A DNA stretch of 64,000 nucleotides from Geomonas limicola (lineage in GTDB: Bacteria; Desulfobacterota; Desulfuromonadia; Geobacterales; Geobacteraceae), in assembly GCF_014193675.1 (NCBI RefSeq), contig NZ_BLXZ01000002.1, forward strand, positions 496,001 through 560,000, written 5' to 3'. Within the stretch, counting starts at the first letter, position 1. Each line of letters starts with the position of its first letter. Below are positions 9,385 to 18,337 of this stretch, in pieces. The notes under the pieces were generated by a model. That model was not told the origin of the DNA. It did no database searches and saw only the letters and a list, made by a program, of their open reading frames with translations. The position numbers and the translations under genes were made by a program.

Positions 9385-9671
9385 CCTAGCTCCCTCCGGG
9401 TGGTTGTGGTGTGCCTCGTACTGCAGGCGGCGTCACCATAACAAATATAACGTTGGTATACAATAAAAAGACGCTCCGGTTTCGACCGGTTCGCTGCGCG
9501 GCGCTGATCTGATCCAAGCTAGCGCGTGTGGGCGAGGTTTCACCAGCCATTGCAAGAGGTTGTGCCTCGATGCTGCTGCGCCGTGGGGCCGCCCGAGCCG
9601 GTTTTGCATTGATCGACTGCAGCGAATCAGGTACCTTGATCGGGTTGCCTCGACGAAAGGCGGAATCCGAT

Positions 9672-10529
9672 ATGAAACAGACCCGCCTCGCCTACGCCGC
9701 GCTGGTCTGCGGCATCCTCTGCATAGGGTGTTCGGCGTTGTTCGTAAAAATTGCCGCGCTTCCCGGCACCGTCTCCGCGTTCTACCGGTTGGCGCTCGCA
9801 GCACCTCCGCTCCTGGTAGCCTGGGTGGTGGCCCGCAAGCCGCTGCCGGCGCGCCGGGACCTGGGGCTCATGTCAGCCGGCGGCGCGCTCTTCGCCGCGG
9901 ACCTGGTCTTCTGGAACTCGGGGTTGCTGCTCACCTCGGCGGCGACCGCGACGCTGTTGGCCAACAACGCGCCGATCTGGGTTGGCCTCGGCGCGCTGTT
10001 CTTCTTCCGCGAGCGCCTGGCACCGCGCTTCTGGCTCGGCCTCGCCCTCTCGCTTGCCGGCATGACCCTCATCGTCGGCGCCGCGGGAATCCGGCAGCTG
10101 CAGTTCAACCAGGGCGACCTCCTGAGCATCGGCGCCAGCATGTTCTACGCGGCCTACCTGCTGACCACGCAGAAGGCGCGCGTGGCCAACGATACCCTCA
10201 CCTTCATGACCGTGTCGGTAGTTGCCGGTGCGGCACTGCTGTGGGTGGTGAACCTCGGCCTCGGCCTGCCGCTTACCGGCTTCAGCGCCAGGACCTGGTG
10301 GGCCCTCACCGGCCTTGCGCTTCTCTCGCACCTGGTCGGCTGGCTTGCCATCAACTACGCGCTCGGGCACCTGAAGGCCTCGGCGGTCTCGGTCTCGCTG
10401 CTGGGCCAGGCCGTGGTGACGGCGCTCCTCTCTATCCCGATTCTGGGGGAGACTCTGGGATGGTCCCAGACAGTGGGTGGCCTCCTGGTGTTAAGCGGCA
10501 TCTACCTGGTCAACAGCAGAAGGAAGTAA
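9672..10529 (+). CDS. EamA/DMT-family transporter
   Basis: A 285-residue inner-membrane protein with ten hydrophobic segments in two repeated EamA halves, the usual plan of drug/metabolite exporters (RhaT/YdcZ class). SAATATLLANNAPIWVGLGA in the first half and SLLGQAVVTALLSIPILGE in the second are typical EamA stretches. The ATG at 9672 is preceded by AAAGGCGGA. The open frame reaches about 140 bases further upstream but without a ribosome site. An intrinsic terminator follows before the LysE-type exporter. The substrate is unknown. Confidence 0.85.
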   Translation: MKQTRLAYAALVCGILCIGCSALFVKIAALPGTVSAFYRLALAAPPLLVAWVVARKPLPARRDLGLMSAGGALFAADLVFWNSGLLLTSAATATLLANNAPIWVGLGALFFFRERLAPRFWLGLALSLAGMTLIVGAAGIRQLQFNQGDLLSIGASMFYAAYLLTTQKARVANDTLTFMTVSVVAGAALLWVVNLGLGLPLTGFSARTWWALTGLALLSHLVGWLAINYALGHLKASAVSVSLLGQAVVTALLSIPILGETLGWSQTVGGLLVLSGIYLVNSRRK

Positions 10530-10613
10530 GGTAACGGCAACAAGAAGTACCCTGAACAAGCACCGATGAGCTGACCGCGCTTTTTTGCCTCCCGCGAGAC
10601 GCTCTAGCCAAGC

Positions 10614-10641
10614 AGGCGCAACCACGTGAGCGCCTTTTTTT
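10614..10641 (+). terminator. intrinsic terminator just ahead of the LysE-type gene
   Basis: A 6-bp stem (10614-10619 with 10630-10635) flows into seven T residues (10635-10641). It ends only 14 bases before the downstream ATG, overlapping the place where the ribosome site begins. A T-rich GC hairpin at about 10577-10598 precedes it. Confidence 0.7.
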
Positions 10642-10655
10642 AAGGAACTACTCTA

Positions 10656-11282
10656 ATGGAAGGAATCGTCAATCTCCCGCTGTTTCTGGTTTCCTGCGTG
10701 GCGCTCAACGTCATGCCCGGGCCGGATACCATCTATCTCGTAACCCGCAGCATCGCGCAGGGGCGCCGTGCCGGCCTGCTCTCCTCCTGGGGACTGTGCA
10801 CCGGCGCGCTGGTGCACACCTTCGCGGCGGCGCTGGGGCTCTCCGCCGTCCTTTCCGCCTCGGCTCACGCCTTCAGCGCCGTGAAGTACGCCGGTGCCGG
10901 CTACCTCATCTACCTGGGCGTGAAGACCTTCTTTGATAAAAGCGGCCCGCTTTCGACCGAAAATGAGCCGGCGGCGCCAGCCAGCGGTTGCCGGATCTTC
11001 TTCCAGGGGATCCTGGTCGACCTGCTGAACCCGAAGGTCGCACTGTTCTTTCTCGCCTTTCTGCCGCAGTTCATCGACCACAAGGCACCCAACAAGTTCC
11101 TTACCTTCCTGCTCCTGGGGGTGATCCTGGTGCTCTTCTCGCTGGTCTGGGAGGGGATCCTGGTGCTGGGGAGCTCCCGGCTTTCCGGGTACTTCACCAG
11201 GAACGAGAACTCCGGACGCCGGGTGAACCGGGTCGCCGGGTCCATTTTCCTGGGACTCGGGGTGCGGATGGGGCTGATCTGA
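10656..11282 (+). CDS. LysE-family amino-acid/metabolite exporter
   Basis: A 208-residue inner-membrane protein with six hydrophobic segments. The motif ALNVMPGPDTIYLVTRSI (about residues 13-30) is the LysE/RhtB signature, and NPKVALFFLAFLPQFID is the second family block. Such proteins export amino acids, homoserine lactones or related small molecules using the proton gradient. The start has a weak AAGGAA site placed right after a T-run of an intrinsic terminator, so expression may depend on read-through. Confidence 0.87.
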   Translation: MEGIVNLPLFLVSCVALNVMPGPDTIYLVTRSIAQGRRAGLLSSWGLCTGALVHTFAAALGLSAVLSASAHAFSAVKYAGAGYLIYLGVKTFFDKSGPLSTENEPAAPASGCRIFFQGILVDLLNPKVALFFLAFLPQFIDHKAPNKFLTFLLLGVILVLFSLVWEGILVLGSSRLSGYFTRNENSGRRVNRVAGSIFLGLGVRMGLI

Positions 11283-11370
11283 GGGAGAAGAGGTCGGTGG
11301 GGGAGACCGTTCAAGGCCGGTTAGTGCGGGGCCAGGGTCGAATCCAAATTAATGTCAACGGAGGGGCTTC

Positions 11371-12024
11371 ATGGACGTCGTTCTCAACCCCACGGAGGTC
11401 CGGGTGCTCGGTTCGCTCATCGAGAAAGAGCTCACCACCCCGGAGTACTATCCACTCTCGCTCAACGCGCTGGTCAATGCCTGCAACCAGAAGTCGAACC
11501 GCGACCCGGTGACCGGTTTGTCCGAAGCCGAGGTGGTTCAGGCCCTCGATGCGCTCCGGTTCAAGCAGTACGCGCTCCTCTCCGGGGCCGGCGGCCGGGT
11601 GTCGAAATATCGACACGCCCTGGTGGAGAAGTTCCGCCTGTCCCCCGCCGAGCTCGCCATCATCTGCGAGCTCTTGGTGCGCGGGCCGCAGACCGTGGGG
11701 GAGCTGAGGACCCGTTGCGAGCGGATGCACCCCTTTGCCGACCTGGCCGAGGTGGAGGCGACCCTGGAAGAGCTCACGAACCGGACCCCCGCCTTCGTGA
11801 CAAGGTTGCCGCGCCAGCCCGGTCGCAAGGAGTCCCGCTTCTGCCAGCTTTTCGCCGGCGAGCCGGACCTGGCTGCCCTCGAGGCTGCCGCCGAGGCGGG
11901 TGCGCGCGGCAAGAGCGCCGACGCAGGACAGCTGGAGAAACTCGAGGAAGAGGTGGCCACACTGCGCCAGGAGGTCGAGGAGCTGCGCCAGTTGCTCACC
12001 GAGTTTCGCAAAACCTTTGAATAG
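11371..12024 (+). CDS. yceH: YceH family protein (DUF480)
   Basis: A 217-residue cytoplasmic protein of the widely conserved YceH family. The N-terminal block LNPTEVRVLGSLIEKE followed by YYPLSLNALVNACNQKSNR is diagnostic; the two domains have winged-helix folds, so DNA or protein binding is likely. The C-terminus (about residues 165-215) is a predicted coiled coil rich in Glu, Leu and Gln. It is first in a tight operon with a DUF2288 gene (21 bases away) and a DUF1847 gene. The biochemical role of the family is not established. Confidence 0.88.
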   Translation: MDVVLNPTEVRVLGSLIEKELTTPEYYPLSLNALVNACNQKSNRDPVTGLSEAEVVQALDALRFKQYALLSGAGGRVSKYRHALVEKFRLSPAELAIICELLVRGPQTVGELRTRCERMHPFADLAEVEATLEELTNRTPAFVTRLPRQPGRKESRFCQLFAGEPDLAALEAAAEAGARGKSADAGQLEKLEEEVATLRQEVEELRQLLTEFRKTFE

Positions 12025-12045
12025 CATGAACGCAGGGAGGATGGA

Positions 12046-12357
12046 GTGAGCGAACACCCAACGTCGCGGCAGGAACTGGCCGCCAAGATCGATGTCACCG
12101 ACTGGTTCAGCCTGCGCGCGCACCTGGAGCGCGGCGGGGTGATCCTGGTGGATCGCATGCTGGATCTCGCCGAAGTGGCTGTCGCGGTCGCGGGCGACGA
12201 CGTGAAGCTTCTCGAGCGCTGGATCGCCACCGGCCTGGTGGGGAAACCGAGTGCCGAGCAGATGAAGAGCTGGGATGCCCAAGCGATGAAAATCTTTAAC
12301 TGCCTGATCGTCTCGCCCTTCGTGCTCGCGCAAGAGGTGCCGGAAGAAAAGGGCTGA
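12046..12357 (+). CDS. DUF2288 family protein
   Basis: A 103-residue acidic soluble protein starting at GTG after GGAGGATGGA. The stretch WFSLRAHLERGGVILVDRML followed by LAEVAVAVAGDD matches the DUF2288 family, whose members share a predicted helical fold and have no known activity. It sits between yceH and the DUF1847 gene with spacers of 21 and 13 bases, so the three are almost certainly co-transcribed. Confidence 0.75.
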   Translation: MSEHPTSRQELAAKIDVTDWFSLRAHLERGGVILVDRMLDLAEVAVAVAGDDVKLLERWIATGLVGKPSAEQMKSWDAQAMKIFNCLIVSPFVLAQEVPEEKG

Positions 12358-12370
12358 CCAAGGAGGTCTC

Positions 12371-13090
12371 ATGGGAGAGGAGAACCCCGAAGTTTCCTGT
12401 TCGCGCTGCAGTGCCGTGATCCAGAAAAGCGGCACCACCAACTGCTGGAGCGGCGATCCCGCACAGGCGCCCCCCAAGCCCGGCAACTGTCCGAGCACGA
12501 GCCACGCAGCCACGGTCGATGAGGCGATGGCGCTCATGAAGGGAGAGGGGGAGGACGCCCGCATCGCCTTCGTGGCTGCCCGCGTGGAAGGGCTCTGCTA
12601 CCAGCGCATGCCGGGAAGCGACGCGGTGAACGCGCGCTGGACCCGGGTGGAAGACACCATCGCCTTCGCGAAGCTCATGGGGTACCAAAAGATCGGCATC
12701 GCGACCTGCATCGGGCTTCTGGACGAGTGCGAGCGGCTGAGTGCCATCCTGCGGGCGCAGGGGTTCACCCCCTTGAGCGTCTGCTGCAAGGCGGGGAGTA
12801 TCGACAAGCTGGAGCTCGGGCTCAAGGAAGAGGACAAGGTACGTCCGGGGACCTTCGAACCGGCCTGCAACCCGATCGCCCAGGCGGAGATCTGCAACTC
12901 GCTTGGGACCGACATGAACGTGATCCTCGGGCTGTGCGTCGGGCACGACATGCTGTTCAACAAGCACTCCAAGGCACCGGTAACCACGCTGGTGGTCAAG
13001 GACCGGGTAACCGGCCACAACCCGATCGCGGTGCTCTACGGCCAGAACTTCTATTACAAGCGGCTCCAGAAGCAGCAGGTAGTGGAGTGA
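12371..13090 (+). CDS. DUF1847 metal-binding family protein
   Basis: A 239-residue protein of the DUF1847 family, found in strict and facultative anaerobes. The N-terminal CSRC, then TNCWSGD and GNCPST, and the central CIGLLDECERL, VCCKAGS, ACNPIAQAEICN and GLCVGHD blocks supply about a dozen cysteines, several in metal-site spacing. The HNPIAVLYGQNFYYKRL tail is typical. The family is suspected to bind Zn or Fe-S but has no proven function. It is last in the yceH operon and is followed by a good terminator. Confidence 0.82.
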   Translation: MGEENPEVSCSRCSAVIQKSGTTNCWSGDPAQAPPKPGNCPSTSHAATVDEAMALMKGEGEDARIAFVAARVEGLCYQRMPGSDAVNARWTRVEDTIAFAKLMGYQKIGIATCIGLLDECERLSAILRAQGFTPLSVCCKAGSIDKLELGLKEEDKVRPGTFEPACNPIAQAEICNSLGTDMNVILGLCVGHDMLFNKHSKAPVTTLVVKDRVTGHNPIAVLYGQNFYYKRLQKQQVVE

Positions 13091-13132
13091 GTCTTCGGCC
13101 TCCACCGAGGTAACCGCACAGAACATCAGGCG

Positions 13133-13169
13133 AAAAGCCCGCCATCCACCCGGATGCGCGGGCTTTTTT
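13133..13169 (+). terminator. intrinsic terminator of the yceH operon
   Basis: A 10-bp stem (13133-13142 with 13158-13167) flows into a T-run ending at 13169, about 43 bases after the DUF1847 stop. Confidence 0.9.
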
Positions 13170-13322
13170 GTTGCGCGGCGCGGCTGGCACCTGCACAATC
13201 GGTCGAGAAAATCACTTCAGAATCGCCGCCGACTGCCGATAGGACTGGTACCGTAGCAGGGCGGGGTACAGCGAGGTTCGGATCGGTCCAGAACAGCCGA
13301 GAGGGCAGAAAGGGCGGGCATT

Positions 13323-13496
13323 ATGAAAGCTATCAGCGTGGTATGGAAAACCTTCCGTGGTCTATCGTTACTGGTGGTGCTCGCCGTCGTTTTTGCGGGA
13401 GCCGTGGCGGTTTCCTGCCTGTTGCGTCTGGTGCTCGGCAACGGCTTTGCCGATGTGGCCGGCAAGCTGCACCTCGGGTCCAACGGCTGGTCCTGA
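13323..13496 (+). CDS. possible small membrane protein, 57 residues
   Basis: The frame from ATG at 13323 encodes 57 residues with one strongly hydrophobic segment (about 13-40, GLSLLVVLAVVFAGAVAVSC) and a short polar tail ending in SNGWS. A purine-rich stretch (AGAAAGGGCG) precedes the ATG. Base usage fits coding DNA, but there is no family match I recognise, so this is tentative. Confidence 0.4.
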   Translation: MKAISVVWKTFRGLSLLVVLAVVFAGAVAVSCLLRLVLGNGFADVAGKLHLGSNGWS

Positions 13497-13987
13497 TTCC
13501 CGGCGCCCCAGAGCTCTGGCGCCGCAGGAGGGGTGAGTAACCCGGGCTGCGGCGTTTTGACTCCTGGAGCTGCACTCACGTCAAAACTCTGACGTCGGGC
13601 CTCCTCGCGTCCGCGAACAACCGGCCCAGAGAGCCTTTCCTCCCACGGCGCAGTCCTCCTTTTCCCCGGAACCGACATTATAATTGTCCAACTGAGACGG
13701 GCCGGTAACCCGTCGCTATCCGCCGTGCCTCTGATCCGCCACGAAGCGGGATCTGCAGCGCAAGTCATTGACCTCACGTACTCTTACTGCCATACCCACG
13801 TCCCTTGCCATGCCGCCGGGAACTCCCGGACCTCACCCCCCAATCCTCTTTCCTGCAGAAAAAAACCGCTCTTTACCCCAGTTGGCTCCTCCGCGTCCCG
13901 ATTCGTCGGCATGTGGTGTGCGAAATCCCCTCCGGCCGCCAAACCGACCGGCAAGAATGCCGAACCTTCTTAGAACAGGAGATCAGT
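13497..13987. other. intergenic region upstream of the flagellin gene
   Basis: This 490-base stretch has no convincing gene. It contains a 12-base palindrome in CCAGAGCTCTGG (about 13507-13518) and two overlapping inverted repeats, TTTTGAC/GTCAAAA (13555-13561 and 13580-13586) and ACGTCA/TGACGT (13578-13583 and 13590-13595), which look like operator half-sites. I looked for a sigma-28 or sigma-54 promoter ahead of the flagellin gene and found no convincing match. A GAC-GGG/CCC-GTC hairpin lies near 13696-13714. Confidence 0.35.
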
Positions 13988-14806
13988 ATGGGAACCAGTG
14001 ATATTTCATTGACCGCGGGGATGAGGACCAACCTCCTCAGCCTGCAGAACACCACGAGCCTGCTGAACAGGACCCAGCAGAGGCTCTCCTCGGGGAAGCA
14101 GGTGAACAGTGCCCTGGATAACCCGACCAACTATTTTGCCTCGCAGGCCGCGACGCAACGCGCCACGGATTTCGCCAGCCGCAAGGACGGCATGTCCGAG
14201 GCCGTGCAAACCGTCTCGGCGACCAACGCGGGCATTACCGCCATCACCGGTCTGATCCAGGCTGCCAAAGGTGTCGCGCAGTCCGCGCTGTCGACCTCGG
14301 ACACCAACGTCCAGTCGAAACTCGCCGCCCAGTACGACACCATCCGCACCCAGATCGACCAGATGTCTTCCGACGCCAGCTACAAGGGGTTGAATCTCTT
14401 GAGTTCCAGCAACACCCTGACGGTGAACTTCAACGAGAACGCCTCGTCCTCGCTGAACGTCATCGGCTTCCTGGGCAACTCCTCGGGCCTGAGCCTCACC
14501 TCCGCGAGCGGTAACTGGCAGGCGACCTCGTCCATCACGACCGACGCCGCGAAGATGGACTCGGCGATCACCGCGCTGAGAACCAACAGCCAGACCCTGG
14601 CTGCCAACCTGAACATCATCACCACCCGCCAGGGCTTCACCGACAACATGATCAACACCCTGCAGACCGCTGCGGACAACCTGACGCTGGCGGACATGAA
14701 CCAGGAAGGTGCCAACATGCTGATGCTGCAGACCCGTCAGCAGCTGGGTACCACCTCGCTCTCGATGTCGGCCCAGGCGGCACAGTCGGTCCTCAAACTC
14801 TTCTAG
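13988..14806 (+). CDS. fliC: flagellin, short form
   Basis: A 272-residue flagellin. The N-terminal D0/D1 block (NLLSLQNTTSLLNRTQQRLS, then SGKQVNSALDNPTNYFAS) and the C-terminal helix (MLMLQTRQQLGTTSLSMSAQ, AAQSVLKLF) are both intact; the exposed D2/D3 region is minimal, about residues 130-185. It would be secreted by the flagellar export system and polymerise into the filament. No other flagellar gene lies within the window, and the gene is flanked by long non-coding DNA, so it may be one of several flagellins. The start ATG has only a modest site (GGAGATCAGT). Confidence 0.9.
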   Translation: MGTSDISLTAGMRTNLLSLQNTTSLLNRTQQRLSSGKQVNSALDNPTNYFASQAATQRATDFASRKDGMSEAVQTVSATNAGITAITGLIQAAKGVAQSALSTSDTNVQSKLAAQYDTIRTQIDQMSSDASYKGLNLLSSSNTLTVNFNENASSSLNVIGFLGNSSGLSLTSASGNWQATSSITTDAAKMDSAITALRTNSQTLAANLNIITTRQGFTDNMINTLQTAADNLTLADMNQEGANMLMLQTRQQLGTTSLSMSAQAAQSVLKLF

Positions 14807-14938
14807 CAGTAAAGCTGTCGCCGAGGCGGGGAGTCCGGCCCCGCCGAAGCACTCTCACAGCTGAAGGCCCCACCTCGAGCTGGCGGTTTCCTCCGCGGCT
14901 CTTTCCAACGCGAAGGTCCTGGCACAACCGGGAGAAGA

Positions 14939-15484
14939 TCAGGGAGCTGCTGCGGGAACGACAAGTTCCTTGCGATGAATGGCCCCCTGTGGTGTCAGGA
15001 CGCTGGAAAAGAGGATGACCTGCGCCACCTGGAAGGGCGGGTAGGAGAGTTCGCGGTGCTGCTGCTCGAAGCGCGAGACGGCGCTGCCGTGGGACTCTTT
15101 GAGGCGGGCGAGGGTTAGGTGGGCTGAGAAGGGACGCTCTTCGGGGGGTATTCCGGCCTCCTGTACTGCCAGCTCGACGTTTAGTTGCAACTGGAACAGC
15201 TGCGGGGTCTCGACGATGCCGACCCAGAGTACCCGGGGTGGGCGCCGACCGGGCGGAAAGTGCCCGACGCCGCGCAGTTCCAGCGGAAAAGGTAGGAAGC
15301 TAAGGCTGGCGAGCACCTTCTTCAGCGCGGCGGATACCGGTGGATCGACGTCGCCGATAAAGCGCAGGGTGAGATGGTTCTGATCCGGCGGAACCCAGCG
15401 CGCGCCGGGAACTTCCCCCGTCAACTGGCTGAGGTCCTCCTTGATAGCGTGCGGAATGTCGATGGCAATGAAGAGTCTGGGCAT
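14939..15484 (-). CDS. thpR: RNA 2',3'-cyclic phosphodiesterase (2'-5' RNA ligase family)
   Basis: A 181-residue 2H-phosphoesterase. The two catalytic HxT motifs are HLTLRFIGD (about residues 37-45) and HLTLARLKE (about 122-130), at the normal spacing. It opens RNA 2',3'-cyclic phosphates and can join tRNA halves through 2'-5' bonds in vitro. I chose the ATG at 15484, which gives the canonical MPRLFIAIDIP start; the frame stays open far upstream through the serS gene but that is antisense. It is divergent from serS. Confidence 0.9.
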   Translation of the reverse strand: MPRLFIAIDIPHAIKEDLSQLTGEVPGARWVPPDQNHLTLRFIGDVDPPVSAALKKVLASLSFLPFPLELRGVGHFPPGRRPPRVLWVGIVETPQLFQLQLNVELAVQEAGIPPEERPFSAHLTLARLKESHGSAVSRFEQQHRELSYPPFQVAQVILFSSVLTPQGAIHRKELVVPAAAP

Positions 15485-15506
15485 GCGCAAGTACCCCACT
15501 GGCTGA

Positions 15507-16880
<1,374 letters not shown>

Positions 16881-16885
16881 CGATT

Positions 16886-16971
16886 GGAGGAATGGCCGAG
16901 TGGTTGAAGGCGGCGGTCTTGAAAACCGTTGAACGAAAGTTCCGTGGGTTCGAATCCTACTTCCTCCGCCA
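16886..16971 (+). tRNA. tRNA-Ser (TGA)
   Basis: Acceptor arms GGAGGAA (16886-16892) and TTCCTCC (16961-16967) pair fully; the anticodon loop CTTGAAA gives TGA; the T-loop is GGTTCGAATCC; a variable arm is present and CCA is encoded. It starts 5 bases after serS, so it is probably co-transcribed with its own synthetase. Confidence 0.96.
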
Positions 16972-17018
16972 TTTAGAACGTTTTGCAGCACGCAGTACCG
17001 CAGTACGGTAGGGAAAAC

Positions 17019-17113
17019 GGAGAGTTGGCCGAGTAGGTCGAAGGCGCTCGCCTGCTAAGCGAGTATACTGGCTAAAACCGGTATCGAGGGTTCGAATCCC
17101 TCACTCTCCGCCA
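17019..17113 (+). tRNA. tRNA-Ser (GCT)
   Basis: Acceptor arms GGAGAGT (17019-17025) and ACTCTCC (17103-17109) pair; the anticodon stem CTCGC/GCGAG brackets GCT; a long variable arm (TACTGGCTAAAACCGGTA) is typical of serine tRNAs; CCA is encoded. Confidence 0.96.
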
Positions 17114-17166
17114 CTTTTTGCACCAGGAACCATCGGTGCAAGGGCAGGGCAGCTGTGGAGGTCTTT

Positions 17167-17643
17167 TTGACGCGATTGATGAAACTGCTGGTTTTATCTT
17201 TGGTCGCTACGGTTGCTATCGCAGGGTGTAACGAAAAAGAAAAGACGTCGTCAAAGGTAACAACGCAGCAACAGCCGGCACGTGCCTCCTCGGTGGTCGT
17301 ACCGGACAGCGTGAAGGGGAAGTGGAAGGCGGTCAAGATAGCGGTCGCCGACAAGAACGCCAACCGGCAGAAGGTGTACGAACTGGAGCTGGGCAAGGAT
17401 TTCAAGCTGCCCGATTCGGACATCACCCTTACCGTGGTCAACTTCCTCCCCAACTTCGTAATGGAAGGCACCACGCTCACCTCTATTTCCAACGAGCTGA
17501 AAAATCCGGCTGCCCAGCTGGTGATTAGCGAGGGGAAGAAGGAAATCTTCAAAGGGTGGCTGTTCACGCTGTACCCGACGACCCACGCCTTTCAGCACCC
17601 GCAGTTTGGTTTCACGCTGGTCGATTACGAACCGGCAAAATGA
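17167..17643 (+). CDS. DUF2155-type lipoprotein
   Basis: A 158-residue lipoprotein. I chose the TTG at 17167 because GGAGG (17157-17161) lies 5 bases ahead. The signal ends in the lipobox VAIAGC. A Gln/Thr/Ser linker follows, then a domain from about residue 50 with KVYELELGKDFKLP, LTVVNFLPNFVMEG and FKGWLFTLYPTTHAFQHP, which matches the DUF2155 family of envelope proteins of unknown role. It sits inside the tRNA cluster, between a serine and an arginine tRNA, and may share their transcript. Confidence 0.75.
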   Translation: MTRLMKLLVLSLVATVAIAGCNEKEKTSSKVTTQQQPARASSVVVPDSVKGKWKAVKIAVADKNANRQKVYELELGKDFKLPDSDITLTVVNFLPNFVMEGTTLTSISNELKNPAAQLVISEGKKEIFKGWLFTLYPTTHAFQHPQFGFTLVDYEPAK

Positions 17644-17651
17644 TACAGCTT

Positions 17652-17728
17652 GCGCTCGTAGCTCAGCTGGATAGAGCAACGGACTACGAATCCGTAGGTC
17701 GGGAGTTCGAATCTCTCCGAGCGCGCCA
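17652..17728 (+). tRNA. tRNA-Arg (ACG), first copy
   Basis: Acceptor arms GCGCTCG (17652-17658) and CGAGCGC (17718-17724); D-arm GCTCAGCTGGATAGAGC; anticodon loop CTACGAA gives ACG (read as ICG); T-loop GTTCGAATC; CCA encoded. Confidence 0.96.
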
Positions 17729-17786
17729 TCAAAAACGAGGGAAGCCTTAAGAGGTCACCTTCGAGGTTTCACGCAGTACAAAGTTT

Positions 17787-17863
17787 GCGCCCGTAGCTCA
17801 GCTGGATAGAGCACAAGACTACGAATCTTGGGGCCGGGCGTTCGAATCGCTCCGGGCGCGCCA
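17787..17863 (+). tRNA. tRNA-Arg (ACG), second copy, used as attachment site
   Basis: Acceptor arms GCGCCCG (17787-17793) and CGGGCGC (17853-17859); anticodon loop CTACGAA gives ACG, with the anticodon stem CAAGA/TCTTG different from the first copy. CCA is encoded. Its 3' 46 bases are duplicated at 22994-23039, so the gene stays intact at the left end of an integrated element. Confidence 0.96.
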
Positions 17864-17864
17864 T
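17818..17864 (+). repeat. attL, left attachment-site repeat
   Basis: 47 bases identical to 22994-23040, running from inside the anticodon loop through the encoded CCA plus one base. Identity breaks at both flanks. Confidence 0.92.
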
Positions 17865-17867
17865 AAA

Positions 17868-17904
17868 AATTAAGGGGTTACGTCATTGACGTAACCCCTT
17901 AATT
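17868..17904 (+). terminator. hairpin just inside the left end of the element
   Basis: A perfect 16-bp stem (17868-17883 with 17889-17904) with a 5-base loop, AATT at the base and a short T-rich tail. It begins 4 bases inside the element and probably ends the tRNA transcript in place of the native terminator that was displaced to 23044. Confidence 0.75.
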
Positions 17905-17911
17905 TGTTTCT

Positions 17912-17929
17912 GGGTAACATATGGGTAAC
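17912..17929. repeat. left recombinase arm-type site candidate
   Basis: The 18-base sequence GGGTAACATATGGGTAAC, itself two GGGTAAC units, occurs here and once more at 22868-22885. Placement just inside each end of the element is what arm-binding sites of tyrosine recombinases show. Confidence 0.6.
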
Positions 17930-18000
17930 TTTACCGTAGCTTCTACAGGGGTTAAGGATGCCTCCGTCTAGTGATAATGCGTTTTCACATGTTGTATTCA

Positions 18001-18065
18001 GCGGGTGGGGGCGGGGTCTGAAATGGACCTTCGCCTCCTTCGCCGTAACCCCCATTCCCACCCGC
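18001..18065. other. large inverted repeat, possible replication origin or packaging signal
   Basis: GCGGGTGGG (18001-18009) is the exact complement of CCCACCCGC (18057-18065), and GGGG/CCCC pairs extend the stem inward after a small internal loop. The 46-base interior is also GC-rich. It lies about 500 bases before rep, where a rolling-circle origin or filamentous-phage-like intergenic hairpin could be. Confidence 0.4.
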
Positions 18066-18201
18066 CCGCAGGTCATTTCGAAAGTTATATACCAATAGCA
18101 AATGAACTTGGAAGACAAAAAGAGACTGACTCTGCTGAGTGCAGCGTGGGCTGCAAGAGAACCGGTCCATGTCTCCGACTGCAGGCGTCGGATGTCACGG
18201 C

Positions 18202-18230
18202 TTTATGCATTGTCGGCGAGTTAGCATAAA
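18202..18230. repeat. 7-bp inverted repeat upstream of the rep promoter
   Basis: TTTATGC (18202-18208) and GCATAAA (18224-18230) with a 15-base spacer, ending 24 bases before a strong -35 box. It could be an operator or part of the origin. Confidence 0.35.
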
Positions 18231-18254
18231 TCGTGCCGAATCTGAATTTTTTTC

Positions 18255-18283
18255 TTGACAAAATCAAAGTTCCGTAGTATGAT
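18255..18283 (+). promoter_or_regulatory. strong sigma-70 promoter upstream of rep
   Basis: TTGACA (18255-18260), a 17-base spacer and TATGAT (18278-18283): one mismatch from the perfect consensus. Transcription would start near 18290. Confidence 0.82.
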
Positions 18284-18289
18284 TCCAGT

Positions 18290-18337
18290 CAAATTGAGAG
18301 TCGCAACGAGGCCGTGGTGGCAACCAGGGCCTTTTTT
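18290..18337 (+). ncRNA. predicted short leader RNA or attenuated transcript
   Basis: Between the strong promoter and an intrinsic terminator ending at 18337, about 48 bases would be transcribed. This could be a regulatory RNA of the replicon or the attenuated leader of the rep message. The start is inferred from promoter spacing only. Confidence 0.45.
18310..18337 (+). terminator. intrinsic terminator between promoter and rep
   Basis: GGCC (18310-18313) pairs with GGCC (18328-18331), with an inner TGGT/ACCA stem, followed by six T residues (18332-18337). It lies 223 bases before the rep start, so rep expression from the upstream promoter must read through it. Confidence 0.72.

Noticed and set aside
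14825..14845. GC-rich hairpin after the flagellin stop
   Set aside because: A 7-bp stem is present, but no T-run follows, so I did not call it a terminator.
18005..18229. Open frame of 74 codons between attL and rep
   Set aside because: No ribosome site, composition unlike a protein, and it runs through the GC-rich inverted repeat.
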